NCBI RefSeq assembly: GCF_001294335.1
Contig: NZ_LGKG01000101.1
Span: forward strand, 1 to 64,000
Length of the DNA stretch: 64,000 bases
Origin: Streptomyces chattanoogensis
GTDB lineage: Bacteria > Actinomycetota > Actinomycetes > Streptomycetales > Streptomycetaceae
Reading direction: 5' to 3'
Part shown: positions 48,016 through 56,850 of the stretch, in pieces
How positions within the stretch are numbered: position 1 is the first letter of the stretch
How the letters are laid out: each line of letters begins with the position of its first letter
Notes under the pieces: generated by a model
What the model was told of the DNA's origin: nothing
The model's input: only the letters and a program-made list of their open reading frames with translations
Database searches by the model: none
Made by a program: the position numbers and the translations under genes

Positions 48016-48963
48016 TCAACCGGCCTCCGGCAGCCGGACGTACACGGTACCGGCGCTGTCGGTGCGTACCTCGAACGAAGGCTGTGGAGCGGTTGCGGGG
48101 CCACGGATGTTCTGGCCGTCCGAGAGCCTGAATGTGCTGCCGTGCCAGGGGCATTTCACACAGCCGTCGGTGATCTTTCCCTCGGACAGCGGACCGGAGA
48201 GATGACTGCAGCGGTTCGCGAGGACGTGCACTTCGTCTCCGTCCTCTCGGACCACGATCACCGGCACCTCCCCCACCTCGCGGCGCACGGGCTTGCCGAC
48301 GGGCAGGTCGTCCATCCGTCCCAGGAGCTGCCAGTCCGGCTTCAGCAGGCGTGGCACCGGCTCCGCCTTGTTCGTCCCCGCCCCGTGCCGAAAGGCCAGA
48401 TGCCCGCCCAGCATGCCGCCCGCGGTGGCCGCGGTCAGGCCCGCGAGACCCAACGCCTTGCCCCGCCATGGCCGCCCCTGACGGCGGGCCGCCCAGGAAC
48501 CGGTGTACAGGCCGATGGCTGCGGCGTTGGCCGCGGCGTGGACCACACCGGTACGCATCTGCCGCTTGTGCTGTTCGGCCCAGTCGACCCAGCCCGTCAA
48601 GGCCGCCGGTACGGCCGCGACGACACCCACGCCAACAAGAAACCGGGCGCTGCGGGAGGCGCCAGGAACCACGTCGAGAAGGGCGGCGGACGTCCACGCG
48701 CCGATGGGAACCTGCACGAGGGCGGGGTGAAGGGGGTGCCCGAGCTGTCGCCCGTGGAGAACGTCGCGGTACCGCCCCAGAGGCAGGGCGCGCACGACCT
48801 TCCGCAACGGTGCGATCACCGCATCCAGCGCCTTGGCGTCGGCCAACGAGTCCAGCGAATTCGCCAGGGAAGAAGCGTTGAGGTCTGCGCCGGCACTCCG
48901 CATTCGGGACGTGCCTGAGGCGAGGGAAGGCCTGTGCGTGAACATCGCCGAGAGCATCCGCAT
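48016..48963 (-). CDS. DUF2231 membrane protein fused to a Rieske [2Fe-2S] domain
   Basis: About 315 residues from the ATG at 48963; longer frames add an unrelated leader. The first part is a DUF2231 four-helix membrane region (LGHPLHPALVQVPIGAWTSAALLDV, then ALTGWVDWAE). The C-terminal ~100 residues are a Rieske domain with both ligand pairs: CSHLSGPLSEG and CPWHGSTF. It probably carries electrons at the membrane; partners are not encoded nearby. The fusion is common in actinomycetes. Confidence 0.88.
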   Translation of the reverse strand: MRMLSAMFTHRPSLASGTSRMRSAGADLNASSLANSLDSLADAKALDAVIAPLRKVVRALPLGRYRDVLHGRQLGHPLHPALVQVPIGAWTSAALLDVVPGASRSARFLVGVGVVAAVPAALTGWVDWAEQHKRQMRTGVVHAAANAAAIGLYTGSWAARRQGRPWRGKALGLAGLTAATAGGMLGGHLAFRHGAGTNKAEPVPRLLKPDWQLLGRMDDLPVGKPVRREVGEVPVIVVREDGDEVHVLANRCSHLSGPLSEGKITDGCVKCPWHGSTFRLSDGQNIRGPATAPQPSFEVRTDSAGTVYVRLPEAG

Positions 48964-49447
48964 GGTGGGCGTGTCCCACGGGCGAAGAATCTCAAACGGG
49001 AGCGGGCGCCGCTCCACTCTGCTGGCTCCGGGACTGTCGCGCGCAGGAGCAACCGGGCAAGGCTCCCACGCCGGCATGACCGGACGGTGCGGCGACCGTG
49101 ACCGGAGCGCGGGCGGCTGCTGGTCTCGACGGTTGATCAGCGTTCCCGGCGAGCGGCCGTGCGCCCTTGGTGCGGCGCAGCAGACGCACCTGCCCCCGGG
49201 CCTTCGCGCTACGCACAGGCAGCGATTGCAGAGCGGGCCGCGAGCAGGGGCGGCTTTCTGCAGCTGGAGCCGCCGGACCGGGACTGCCAGGGACCAGGCG
49301 TGCGGCCGGCTTGGTCACGGCCTGAGATGCGAGGGCTCTGGTGGAGCCGCAGCCTGGAGGCGGGGGCTTCGAACGGCAGCCATTGTGCAGCGCCAGGCCC
49401 GACATGGGTGGCGCAGCCGTTTGGTGCCGCCAATACCGGGAGCAGAC
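48964..49447. other. Intergenic stretch, nothing recognised
   Basis: About 480 bases upstream of the Rieske gene and the small basic protein gene. Frames on both strands look like GC-driven artefacts. No tRNA or hairpin-plus-T terminator was found. Confidence 0.35.
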
Positions 49448-49597
49448 ATGGCGAAACATCGGAAGTCCTCACAGCGGGGAACCAGTAAGGACCCCAGCAA
49501 GGGCATGCGGGACATGGGGCAGAAGGGACGCTCGCGTCGTCCGAGCGGTGGGAGAGATGCAGAGGCCCACACGGGGGTCGATCCCCAGAATCCCTGA
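49448..49597 (+). CDS. Small basic hydrophilic protein
   Basis: 49 residues, ATG preceded by GGGAGC. Sequence is Lys/Arg/Ser/Gly-rich (MAKHRKSSQRGTSKDPSKGM and MGQKGRSRRPSGGRDAEAH), reminiscent of small stress-related hydrophilic proteins, but I cannot assign a family. It may belong with the following Ku gene remnant. Confidence 0.5.
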   Translation: MAKHRKSSQRGTSKDPSKGMRDMGQKGRSRRPSGGRDAEAHTGVDPQNP

Positions 49598-49784
49598 CGG
49601 GCCCGTTCGAGGGCGCCGACAGCCGGTTGGCTTGCGAGTGTGAGCTGAGAGCACGCGAAAAGCGCTTGATAGGGCTGCTGTTTCTTGGGGTGCCGCGGAT
49701 GCGATCGTCGCCGACCGGACGTGCCATGAAAAGGCAGGTAGCAGCACGGCCGCCGGCATGCCAGGCGTGGGAGGTGCGGGGTAC

Positions 49785-50015
49785 ATGGCCCGTCCGGTGT
49801 GGAGTGGTTCCTTGACCTTCGGGCTGGTCACCCTGCCGGTCATGATGTATACGGCGACCGACAGCCACACGATTCACTTTCACCAGCTCCAGCGCGGTAC
49901 ATCCGACCGGATCCGCCATCAGCGGGTCAACGAACGCACCGGTGAGGAGGTCTCGGCCGACGACATCGTCAAGGCGTTCGATGCCGGCGACGAGTACGTA
50001 CTGGTCGTGCTGGCC
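49785..50015 (+). pseudogene. ku: Ku protein gene, truncated by IS insertion
   Basis: The frame starts MARPVWSGSLTFGLVTLPV and continues YTATDSHTIHFHQLQRGTSD, NERTGEEVSADDIVKAFDAG, DEYVLV: the unmistakable N-terminus of bacterial Ku, the DNA-end-binding protein of non-homologous end joining. Homology stops after about 77 residues at 50010-50015, where IS5-type transposase sequence begins on the opposite strand. The DNA-encircling core and C-terminus are gone, so this copy is non-functional. Confidence 0.88.
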
Positions 50016-50735
50016 ACCGCGCGGTACTGCTTCCACTTGCTGACGCACCGCTCGACGGCACTGCGGCGGCGGTACTGGGACTTGTCGAAGGCCGGAGGAC
50101 GTCCGCCGGCCCGGACCTTCCGCCGGCGCTTGGCCCGCTGGTCATCGGGCTGGGCGATGGTCGCCTTGATCCCCCGCCGTCGCAGACAGGCACGGTTGTC
50201 GTAGCTGGAGTACGCCTTGTCACCGCGGACCCGATCCGGTCGGCTGCGTGGCCGCCCCGGTCCGTGCCGCCGGATCCGCAGGCACTCCAGCACAGGGATG
50301 AACATAGGGCTGTCGCCCTGCTGGCCTGGGGGGTCAGCCAGGTCAGCGGGCGGGCCCGGTCATCGGCCGGCAGATGGACTTTGCTGGTCAGTCCGCCTCG
50401 TGAGCGTCCCAGGGCCGCACGCCCATCGGCTTCCACACGCGAACCACCCCCTTTTACGGGAAGTCACGCGGCGGCCGGCGGCGGGCCCCGGCCGCGTGCT
50501 GATGAGCCCGGCCGGACGTGGAGTCGATGTTCACCGCCCATTCCCGTCGGCGGTGGCCGCTCTCCTCTTCGACAGCCTCAGCCAGTGCCCCGTCGGGGTC
50601 GACGACGCACCGGGCCAGACGCAGCCTGCCGGTCGGCGTCAGCGGGGCATTACGGTGGATCACGAGGGCCTCCTGCACTCGGCGGTAGATGTCGCAATCC
50701 CCACCGAGCCAGAAGGCCCTCACCTCGTTCAAGCA
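50016..50735 (-). mobile_element. Degenerate IS5-family element with IS481-like N-terminal piece
   Basis: Three minus-strand frames together give IS5 transposase segments. AVNIDSTSGRAHQHAAGARR lies near 50490-50550. ALGRSRGGLTSKVHLPADDRA lies near 50400. RPRSRPDRVRGDKAYSSYDN, GGRPPAFDK and RRSAVERCVSKWKQYRA lie at 50025-50270. At the far end HRNAPLTPTGRLRLARCVV resembles the start of IS481 transposases, so two elements have recombined. Several frameshifts make it inactive. Its left end lies inside the Ku gene. Confidence 0.72.
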
Positions 50736-50781
50736 CCCTGAAAGGTATGTCGCCCGTCACCAACGTGCCGGGACGGCACAC

Positions 50782-51813
50782 CTAGTCCTGCGCACAAGCT
50801 GCCCCGCCGGGCAGCTCACCGCGTGCCACCTCCAGGACCGCTTTTCCGGAGACACGCCGCCCGCGGAGGGCCGCTGCGGCCTCGTCGAAGCGGTCCCAGG
50901 GTCCTTGCCAGCCAATCTCGATGGTGAGGGCGCCCTCAGCGGCCAGCTCAGCAAGAACGGCCAGGTCCGCGCCGGCATCACCGTCGATGACGAAGGAGGT
51001 CAGCGATTTGGCCGGGCCGACGGTCGCGTACGGCGGAAAGACCGCCGGCTCCCCGGATGTCCAGCCGACGCTCTGCACGCTGCCCCCGGGAGCGAGCAGG
51101 TTCCACGCCGCGACCAGTTGGGGGCCGCCGACGCTGTCGATGACGACGTCGACCGGTCGCTGAAGTCCTTCCAGGCCGATCAGCACCTCGTCGGCGCCCG
51201 CCTCGGCCAGTCCGTCCCCGCGGCCGGCCGAGCCCACGGACGCGATGACGTGGGCACCGGCCCGCGCTGCCAACTGGACGGCGAACCGGCCGACTCCGCC
51301 GGATGCGCCGGTGATCAGCACACTTTTGTCCGGTCCGAGCCCGGCGGCCCGCAGCGAGCGCAGTGCGGCCACTCCGGCGACCGGCAGAGCGACCGCGTGG
51401 GCCGGTGCCAGGCCTTTCGGTATCTCGGCGAGCGCACTCACGTCGATCGCGACGCGCTCGGCGAACGCCCCCGAGGTCAAAGCCACCACCTGGGTGCCCA
51501 CCGCCGGGCCGGTTCCGTCGGCAGCGGCCTCAATGACCACTCCGGCGGCGTCCGAACCGAGCACCGCACCCACCGGGACCCGACCGGAGCGGGCGTCGTT
51601 GAGGTCACCGTAGTTCAACGAGGCGTGGGAGACGTCCACCAGATCATCGGCACCGGACTGCGCGAGGAGGCTCTGGCCGAACGACTCACCGCCTGCCTCC
51701 TCAGGGACGGCGAGTCCGATGCCGGGCTGTGCGACCCGTTCCCGTCCTGGGAGACGTACGGCATCGACGACTCCTGCGAGCACGACCACGAGCACGCGTC
51801 CGAGTACATCCAC
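50782..51813 (-). CDS. NAD(P)H:quinone oxidoreductase-like zinc-type dehydrogenase, N-terminus replaced
   Basis: 343-residue frame. From about residue 59 it is a clear MDR-superfamily reductase: SHASLNYGDLNDAR, VLGSDAAGVVIEA, SVLITGASGGVGRFAVQLAARAGAHVIA (cofactor-binding Rossmann fold), VDVVIDSVGG and GKAVLEV at the end. The usual first 30-40 residues are missing, and the frame upstream of ~51645 is the antisense of a CobW-like C-terminus, indicating a rearrangement joint. It may be a pseudogene or use an internal start; activity is doubtful. Confidence 0.7.
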   Translation of the reverse strand: MDVLGRVLVVVLAGVVDAVRLPGRERVAQPGIGLAVPEEAGGESFGQSLLAQSGADDLVDVSHASLNYGDLNDARSGRVPVGAVLGSDAAGVVIEAAADGTGPAVGTQVVALTSGAFAERVAIDVSALAEIPKGLAPAHAVALPVAGVAALRSLRAAGLGPDKSVLITGASGGVGRFAVQLAARAGAHVIASVGSAGRGDGLAEAGADEVLIGLEGLQRPVDVVIDSVGGPQLVAAWNLLAPGGSVQSVGWTSGEPAVFPPYATVGPAKSLTSFVIDGDAGADLAVLAELAAEGALTIEIGWQGPWDRFDEAAAALRGRRVSGKAVLEVARGELPGGAACAQD

Positions 51814-51822
51814 GCGGACTGA
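51640..51822 (+). pseudogene. C-terminal remnant of a CobW-family GTPase/metallochaperone
   Basis: The plus-strand frame reads IIGTGLREEALAERLTACLL, then DPFPSWE, then a His/Asp/Glu-rich tail (CEHDHEHASEYIHAD). This matches the end of the CobW C-terminal domain, with a metal-binding histidine tail. The GTPase domain is absent. It lies antisense over the artificial N-terminus of the quinone oxidoreductase frame. Confidence 0.6.
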
Positions 51823-51888
51823 CGCGAACGCGATCGCCGGCTCTATCGACCATGCCGGATCGGGTGCGCCCCGACGGCTTGATCGGTG

Positions 51889-52569
51889 TCAGGCCATCCA
51901 GAAGAAAACCGCGGTCATCCGCTTGTCCTCCAGGGTGCTGCCCCAATAGCCGGTGGCGCTGTGCATCAGGTTGGCGGTGTAGAGGAGCAGCCGGTTGTAG
52001 CGGTGCGGCACGCGCACGTCTTCGGTGAAGGAGTCGGGCGGGACGAAGCGCGTGCCGAGCGCGTCGACGAGGTTGTTGTGCGGTGCCGCCACCGTGTTCC
52101 CGCCGAGCCTGCCGCCCGGCAGGCTCTGGCGGTAGAAGCTGGTTCCGCACTGCTTCGGCACGTTCGGGTTGAGGTAGAGCACGGCGGCGTAGCGGCACAG
52201 GGAGCGGGAGTCGGTGTGAGGGCGCGGGCCGCACTCGTCCTTGCCGACGACCTGGATGCAGTTGTGGTTGAAGGTGCCGCCGCTCGGGGCCGTTTCCTGC
52301 CAGAGCCGCCGCGCCCCGGTCTTCTTCTTCACCAGCCCTTCGACGCGCGCCAGTTCCGCCGGTTCGAGCCCCGGCATCGTGCGCAGACCGGGCCAGCTCT
52401 CGGGCTTGTGGGGGTAGCCCTCGGCCCATTCGTCCCTGCTGAGGGTGCGGGCCCGCACGGCGTCGATGTCGGGCAGTACGTCGTCCAGGACCCAGTAGTC
52501 CCGGCCTGGTGTGGGTTTGCGGTACGGGAGGACAGGAAGCGCCGGGGGCCTCGGGGGGTGTGGGGGCAT
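51889..52569 (-). CDS. DUF6445-family protein, 2-oxoglutarate-oxygenase-like fold
   Basis: 226 residues. WVLDDVLPDIDAVRAR near the start, the metal-type motif RPHTDS (His-x-Asp), YLNPNVPKQCGTSFYR, and a late LLYTANLMHSATGYWG histidine followed by KRMTAVFFW fit a double-stranded beta-helix iron oxygenase. I associate this pattern with DUF6445. It is often found near modified-peptide or halogenation genes, but no substrate is known. It is divergent from the TauD gene 535 bases away. Confidence 0.8.
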   Translation of the reverse strand: MPPHPPRPPALPVLPYRKPTPGRDYWVLDDVLPDIDAVRARTLSRDEWAEGYPHKPESWPGLRTMPGLEPAELARVEGLVKKKTGARRLWQETAPSGGTFNHNCIQVVGKDECGPRPHTDSRSLCRYAAVLYLNPNVPKQCGTSFYRQSLPGGRLGGNTVAAPHNNLVDALGTRFVPPDSFTEDVRVPHRYNRLLLYTANLMHSATGYWGSTLEDKRMTAVFFWMA

Positions 52570-53104
52570 ACGGCCGACCTTATGGACGGAATGCGTCAGG
52601 GCTCTGCCGAGGGCTGGTCAATCTTCCGTCAACTCCGGTTAACAAAGCGCATGTTCGCGGGGGCTTCACATCTCTCATGTGGCTTCCGCCTGCGTGTTGG
52701 CTCGGGGGCTTCGGAGCCGGGAAGGCCATGCGGTGAGGTCACGAGTGAGACCAGGAAGAGGGCGGCGATGACGAGGCTGATGGTGCCTCCGGCTGCCATG
52801 TCTCAGCTGATGGAACTCCAGGCCGATTACGCAGCCGCCGACACCGACACCGACGGCCACGGCCAGCGGTGCGGTGTGAGCTGCCGGGACCACTCGCCAC
52901 AACCCCTCCGAACAACGGTGCAAGCCCACTCCACCGCAGCGCTGCCTGTCGACGCGATGGAGTTGACAGGTCTCGTTCATTGGAGAAACCGTGGTGTGGG
53001 AACCACCGGGGTGCTCAGCACCCACCGGACTGCACCGGCACCGCGGTAACGGCAGGACCGCACTCCCGGGTACTGCCTGTGCGCCTCACCCTGGAGGTTC
53101 GGCC
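52570..53104 (+). other. Divergent intergenic region with one doubtful small frame
   Basis: The interval holds the promoters of DUF6445 (left) and TauD (right). A 93-residue plus frame at 52769-53049 (MTRLMVPPAAMSQLMELQAD..., GHGQRCGVSC in its middle) has a weak ribosome site and ends 55 bases before TauD. It could be a short peptide gene feeding the dioxygenase, but I cannot support it beyond its position. Confidence 0.3.
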
Positions 53105-54316
53105 ATGGACTCACCTCTGCCCCCTTCGCCTCCTCCTGCGGCCTGGACCGGCGCGTCGCTGCAGCGCAGCCCCCTGTGGGGCCACCCGCTCACCGGGCGG
53201 CAGGTAGCCGAACTTACGGACGCACTGCACCGCTTCAAGAAGTCCGGCCACAGTTACCGCACGGTGGCCGACCATGGGATCGACAGGTCGATGCTCCCGC
53301 TGGAGGGCAGTGTCGCGGAACTTCTCGACCGTGTCCGGACCGAGCTGGAGGACGGCACCGGCGCGGTCATGCTGAAGAACCTCCCCGTGGACGAGTTCGA
53401 CGAGCAAGACACGGCCGTCCTGCACGCAGGGATCAGCGCCCATATCGGCCACCTGGTCCGCCAGGCGGGCGGAAGGGTCCGGTCGCAGAGCAGGGGCCAC
53501 GGCAGGTTCCTCGGCAAGGTCACTGCCGAGATGAGCGGCAGCGTGCCCCTGCACGGAAAACAGAGCGACAACAGGTTCCTGCTGCACACCGACGTGTGCG
53601 ACGCGATCAGCCTGCTGTGCGTCAGGAACTCAAGCCGCGACTTCGAGGACGGCGGGAGCATCGTGGCCAGCGCCATCGCCATCCACGAGGTGATGCGCGA
53701 GGAGAGCCCCGTGCTCGCCCAGGAGCTGTTCAAGCCGCTGCCGCGGCTGTGGACCACCAGCAAGGATCTCCACTGCAGCATGCCCGTATGGAAGTTCTAC
53801 GGGCAGGGCCTGTTCACCACCCAGCTCACCCCGGTCTACACCGAGCTCTCCCAACTGCTCCCACAAACGCCCACCATCACCAGAGAGCAAGTCCAGGCAC
53901 TGCGCGAGCTCCAGGAGACCGGGTACCGCATCGGACTCAAGTTCTGCCTGGAGCCCGGCGACTGCTACTTCCTGAACAACCACCTCGCCTACCACGGCCG
54001 CACCGCATGGAGACACACCGAAGGCCGGCCGAGCCCGCGGGTGCTGCTGCGCACCTGGATCTCTCCCTACAACAGCCGGCCGCTGCCAAACGAGCCGCCC
54101 TACCGCGAGCTGTGGGGCACCACCACCGCCGGGACACCCCGCGGCAGGGCGCACGAGGTCACCGACGACCCGCAGGCGCTGGAGGCGCTGGACGACGTCA
54201 ACGCGCGCATCGAAGGGCTGACCTCCGGGGGCGGGTACAACTACTACGATCTGTACGCCGACTACGGAAAGTTCATGTCCGCCATGGGCAGGACTCCGAT
54301 GAGCGACGCGTCCTGA
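53105..54316 (+). CDS. TauD/TfdA-family Fe(II)/2-oxoglutarate dioxygenase
   Basis: 403 residues, ATG preceded by GGAGG (53092-53096). The facial triad is visible as HTD (around residues 161-163, LLHTDVCDAISLL) and the distal histidine in NNHLAYHGRTAW, with a downstream arginine in RVLLRTWIS. The protein resembles secondary-metabolism TauD enzymes that act on amino acids or small amides. It is unrelated in detail to the SyrP-like enzyme at 22569. The only close neighbour that may be linked is the divergent DUF6445 oxygenase. Confidence 0.9.
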   Translation: MDSPLPPSPPPAAWTGASLQRSPLWGHPLTGRQVAELTDALHRFKKSGHSYRTVADHGIDRSMLPLEGSVAELLDRVRTELEDGTGAVMLKNLPVDEFDEQDTAVLHAGISAHIGHLVRQAGGRVRSQSRGHGRFLGKVTAEMSGSVPLHGKQSDNRFLLHTDVCDAISLLCVRNSSRDFEDGGSIVASAIAIHEVMREESPVLAQELFKPLPRLWTTSKDLHCSMPVWKFYGQGLFTTQLTPVYTELSQLLPQTPTITREQVQALRELQETGYRIGLKFCLEPGDCYFLNNHLAYHGRTAWRHTEGRPSPRVLLRTWISPYNSRPLPNEPPYRELWGTTTAGTPRGRAHEVTDDPQALEALDDVNARIEGLTSGGGYNYYDLYADYGKFMSAMGRTPMSDAS

Positions 54317-54450
54317 GCAATATCCCGCATGGGTCTCGACGGTATTCGCCCGGACTGCGCTGGGAGCGCCAACCGCCGGGGTCTGGTGCGCGGCAGCGCC
54401 TCTGCCTCCGGATCCGCCGTCGTCGCCGGAATCCTGTGGTGGATGCAACG

Positions 54451-54506
54451 CTGATGCCCTGATGCCCTGATGCCCTGATGCCCTGATGCCCTGATGCCCC
54501 GATGCC
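54451..54506 (+). repeat. 8-bp tandem repeat, seven units
   Basis: Six perfect copies of ctgatgcc are followed by one variant (ccgatgcc). The repeat is intergenic, between the TauD stop and an IS110 remnant, so copy-number change would not alter a protein. Confidence 0.9.
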
Positions 54507-54559
54507 CTGCTGGCCGCGTTGGCGGCGTCGACAATGCGTCGCCAACACCCCACCAGCAT

Positions 54560-54885
54560 CGGTAGGTTCAGACGGCCGTCATTCTGCTGATCACGATGAG
54601 GGACAACCCCGAACGTCTGGGCAGTGAGGCGTCCTTCGCGGCGCTGCGCGGGGTCAGCCCCGTAGAACGCTCCACGCGCACTCGGCACTACCGTCGCTTC
54701 AACCGCGGCGGCGACCGGCAGGACAACGCTGCCCTCCACCGGATCGTGCAGACCCGCCTGCGCTTCGACCCGCGCAACCCAGGACTACTGTGAGCGCCGC
54801 ACCAAGGAGGGCAAAACCCGACGCGAGATCGTCCGATGCCTCAAACGCTACGCCGCCCGCGAGGTGTTCCACCTGGCCAGGCCCA
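54560..54885 (+). pseudogene. IS110-family transposase C-terminal remnant
   Basis: RDNPERLGSEASFAALRGVS, then PVERSTRTRHYRRFNRGGDR, DNAALHRIVQTRLRFDPR, then after a frameshift near 54790 ERRTKEGKTRREIVRCLKRY and AAREVFHL. This is the C-terminal transposase_20 region of IS110 elements including the G-x-SP motif. The N-terminal RuvC-like half is missing. The IS110 piece at 33575-33770 is the opposite half of such a protein, but the two are 21 kb apart. Confidence 0.78.
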
Positions 54886-54928
54886 CACAGCCATGCCCCC
54901 TCATAAGGGCAGTGTCAGAGATGAGAAG

Positions 54929-54956
54929 CCCCCGTCGGCTGCTGCCGGCGGGGGCT
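54929..54956. terminator. Strong GC-rich hairpin, likely bidirectional terminator
   Basis: A 12-bp stem (one T-G wobble) with a four-base loop, arms starting gcccccgtcggc. It lies between the IS110 remnant and the 3' end of the ricin/FG-GAP gene, where a terminator for either strand is expected. Confidence 0.7.
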
Positions 54957-55115
54957 CCTGTGGTTTGGGGGCGGGCCCGGTGGATGGTGGTTGACGCGGC
55001 CTTGCTGCGACGCCAGGCAGGTCCTATGGCGAGTTGTGGCCGTCGGGTCGGGATGACAGGTTCCGGCACGCCGATGGTGAGGCGCCGTGATGCGGCTGCG
55101 GATGCCCTTAGAGGG

Positions 55116-56783
55116 TTATCGGGTCCTGAAGCGGCGGAAGAGGTTTCGGGCCACGTACACCCCCGGGCCGCCGAAGCCGACGATGTCGACGCGCCCGTCC
55201 CCGGTGATGTCGGCGAGGAAGCGGGGGTGGCGGTCGACCCGCCAGCCGCCTGCGTCCTCGTTGTACCCGAAGCTGCGGCACACCAGCTGGGCCTGCTCGA
55301 ACCGGCTGCCGCCGCGGCCGTGTGACACCCAGACCCCCTCGTCGCCGAAGCCGACGATGTCCGGGGTGCCGTCGCCGGTGACATCGGCGACGATTCGAAG
55401 GTGCTTCTTGCCCGTCCACCCCTGGGCGAGCCCGAAATCGTTCAGGACGAGTTTCGAGGGCTCGAACGTGCCGTCGCCGCGCCCGCGTGAGACGACGACG
55501 CCCTGTGGGCCGAACCCGACGATGTCCAGTGCTCCGTCACTGGTGGTCCTGACCAGGAACCGGGGGTGCTCCTCGACCGAGCTCCACCCCTGGTCGGTCC
55601 CGAAGTCGTCGAGGACGTGCAGAGGGCCGGCGAACTTTCCGTGCTCGTCCTGGATCGATACCCAGACGCCGTCGTCGTGGCAGCCGACGATGTCGAGCCG
55701 GCCGTCGCCGGTGGTGTCGGCGAGGAAGCGGGGGTGCTTGTCGGCCAGCCACCCGCCGGCCTCCTTGCCGTGTCCGAACGCCTTGAGGACCAGCTTGCCG
55801 CCCGCGGGCGTGAACGTCCCGCCCGCGTCCTGAGAGGACACCCGGACACCGTCGGCGGACAGCACGACGACGTCGGGCTTGCTGTCGCCCGTCGTGTCCA
55901 CGAGGGTCCACAGGTCCGCGGGACTCGCGGAGGGCGCGGGCTGGTGCAGGACGCGTTCGTCGTCGTCGAATGTCCCGTCGCCTCTGCTGGACGACGTCAC
56001 AGCCCCCTTCGCGGGTTTGAGTCCTACGATGTCCCTTCGCCCTGTTCCCGTGGTGTCGGCGAGGAACCGGTCACCGAGTCCGGCCCACCAGCCTGGTTGC
56101 CCGCTGGGAGAGCGGTTGGCCCCGCCGCTCTTCCAGCCGCCGGCGTCCTGGTCGCTGCCGAACCGCTTGAGGACCAGCAGAATGTCGCTGAAGGACGGCG
56201 TCGCGTCGGGTGTCGGCCGCAGCGCGGTCGAGCGGGCCAGCCGCCAGGACCGGCGGCCGTTCCAGTGGCTCAGTGGTGCCCATCGCAGCATGAGGTCGCT
56301 GGTGCGCTCGGGCTCGGCCGTGACGAACCGCCAGCGCTGGCTCTTCGCGCTGTCGTCGTACTCGCGCAGGACGATCCGGGTGTCGTCCTCGCCGGGGTCG
56401 GCGAGGTCGAGAACGGCTCCGTCGGTCGCGCCCCTGATGGAGTAGAGGCCAGCTTCGCCCTCAATGGGGACGAGGCGCCACTGCTGGCTCTTCTTGCCGG
56501 CGGTGGCGTCCGACTGGCGGACGCCGCGGTCTGCGGCGCCGGGGTTGTCGAGCACCTTGCCGTTGGCCGCGTTGCGGATTACATATGCCTGGTCGGCTTG
56601 TGTTTGCCCGCCTTGCGCGGCCTGCACAGGAGTGAGCTGCCACTGCTCCGGGTTCGGGCCGTCATCGGGGAAGTCGCGGACGACGAGCGTCCCGTCCGCG
56701 CTCGGCGCGGCTTTGGTGCCCAGGGTCTTCCCCGTGGCGGCGTTGACGATCTCCAGCTTCAGTTCTTCGGTGGGCACGGCCAT
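55116..56783 (-). CDS. Ricin-type lectin domain plus FG-GAP/VCBS repeat protein
   Basis: 555 residues. The first ~150 form a ricin-B-like beta-trefoil with three QxW motifs (EQWQL, QQWRL, QRWRF). The rest is a series of about six FG-GAP/VCBS-type repeats built on RFLADTTGDGRxDIVGxxxxGVxVS, predicting a beta-propeller; the aspartate-rich loops could bind calcium. No signal peptide is visible. It follows the unrecognised protein gene by 67 bases and faces away from an aerolysin-like toxin gene, so it may be a carbohydrate-binding partner of that toxin. Confidence 0.85.
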   Translation of the reverse strand: MAVPTEELKLEIVNAATGKTLGTKAAPSADGTLVVRDFPDDGPNPEQWQLTPVQAAQGGQTQADQAYVIRNAANGKVLDNPGAADRGVRQSDATAGKKSQQWRLVPIEGEAGLYSIRGATDGAVLDLADPGEDDTRIVLREYDDSAKSQRWRFVTAEPERTSDLMLRWAPLSHWNGRRSWRLARSTALRPTPDATPSFSDILLVLKRFGSDQDAGGWKSGGANRSPSGQPGWWAGLGDRFLADTTGTGRRDIVGLKPAKGAVTSSSRGDGTFDDDERVLHQPAPSASPADLWTLVDTTGDSKPDVVVLSADGVRVSSQDAGGTFTPAGGKLVLKAFGHGKEAGGWLADKHPRFLADTTGDGRLDIVGCHDDGVWVSIQDEHGKFAGPLHVLDDFGTDQGWSSVEEHPRFLVRTTSDGALDIVGFGPQGVVVSRGRGDGTFEPSKLVLNDFGLAQGWTGKKHLRIVADVTGDGTPDIVGFGDEGVWVSHGRGGSRFEQAQLVCRSFGYNEDAGGWRVDRHPRFLADITGDGRVDIVGFGGPGVYVARNLFRRFRTR

Positions 56784-56850
56784 CGTGGTGCCTCTTCCAG
56801 GCGGTTGGGGCGTTGGCTCGGGACGGTTGTGGTGCGGCGGTGGCCGCGGA

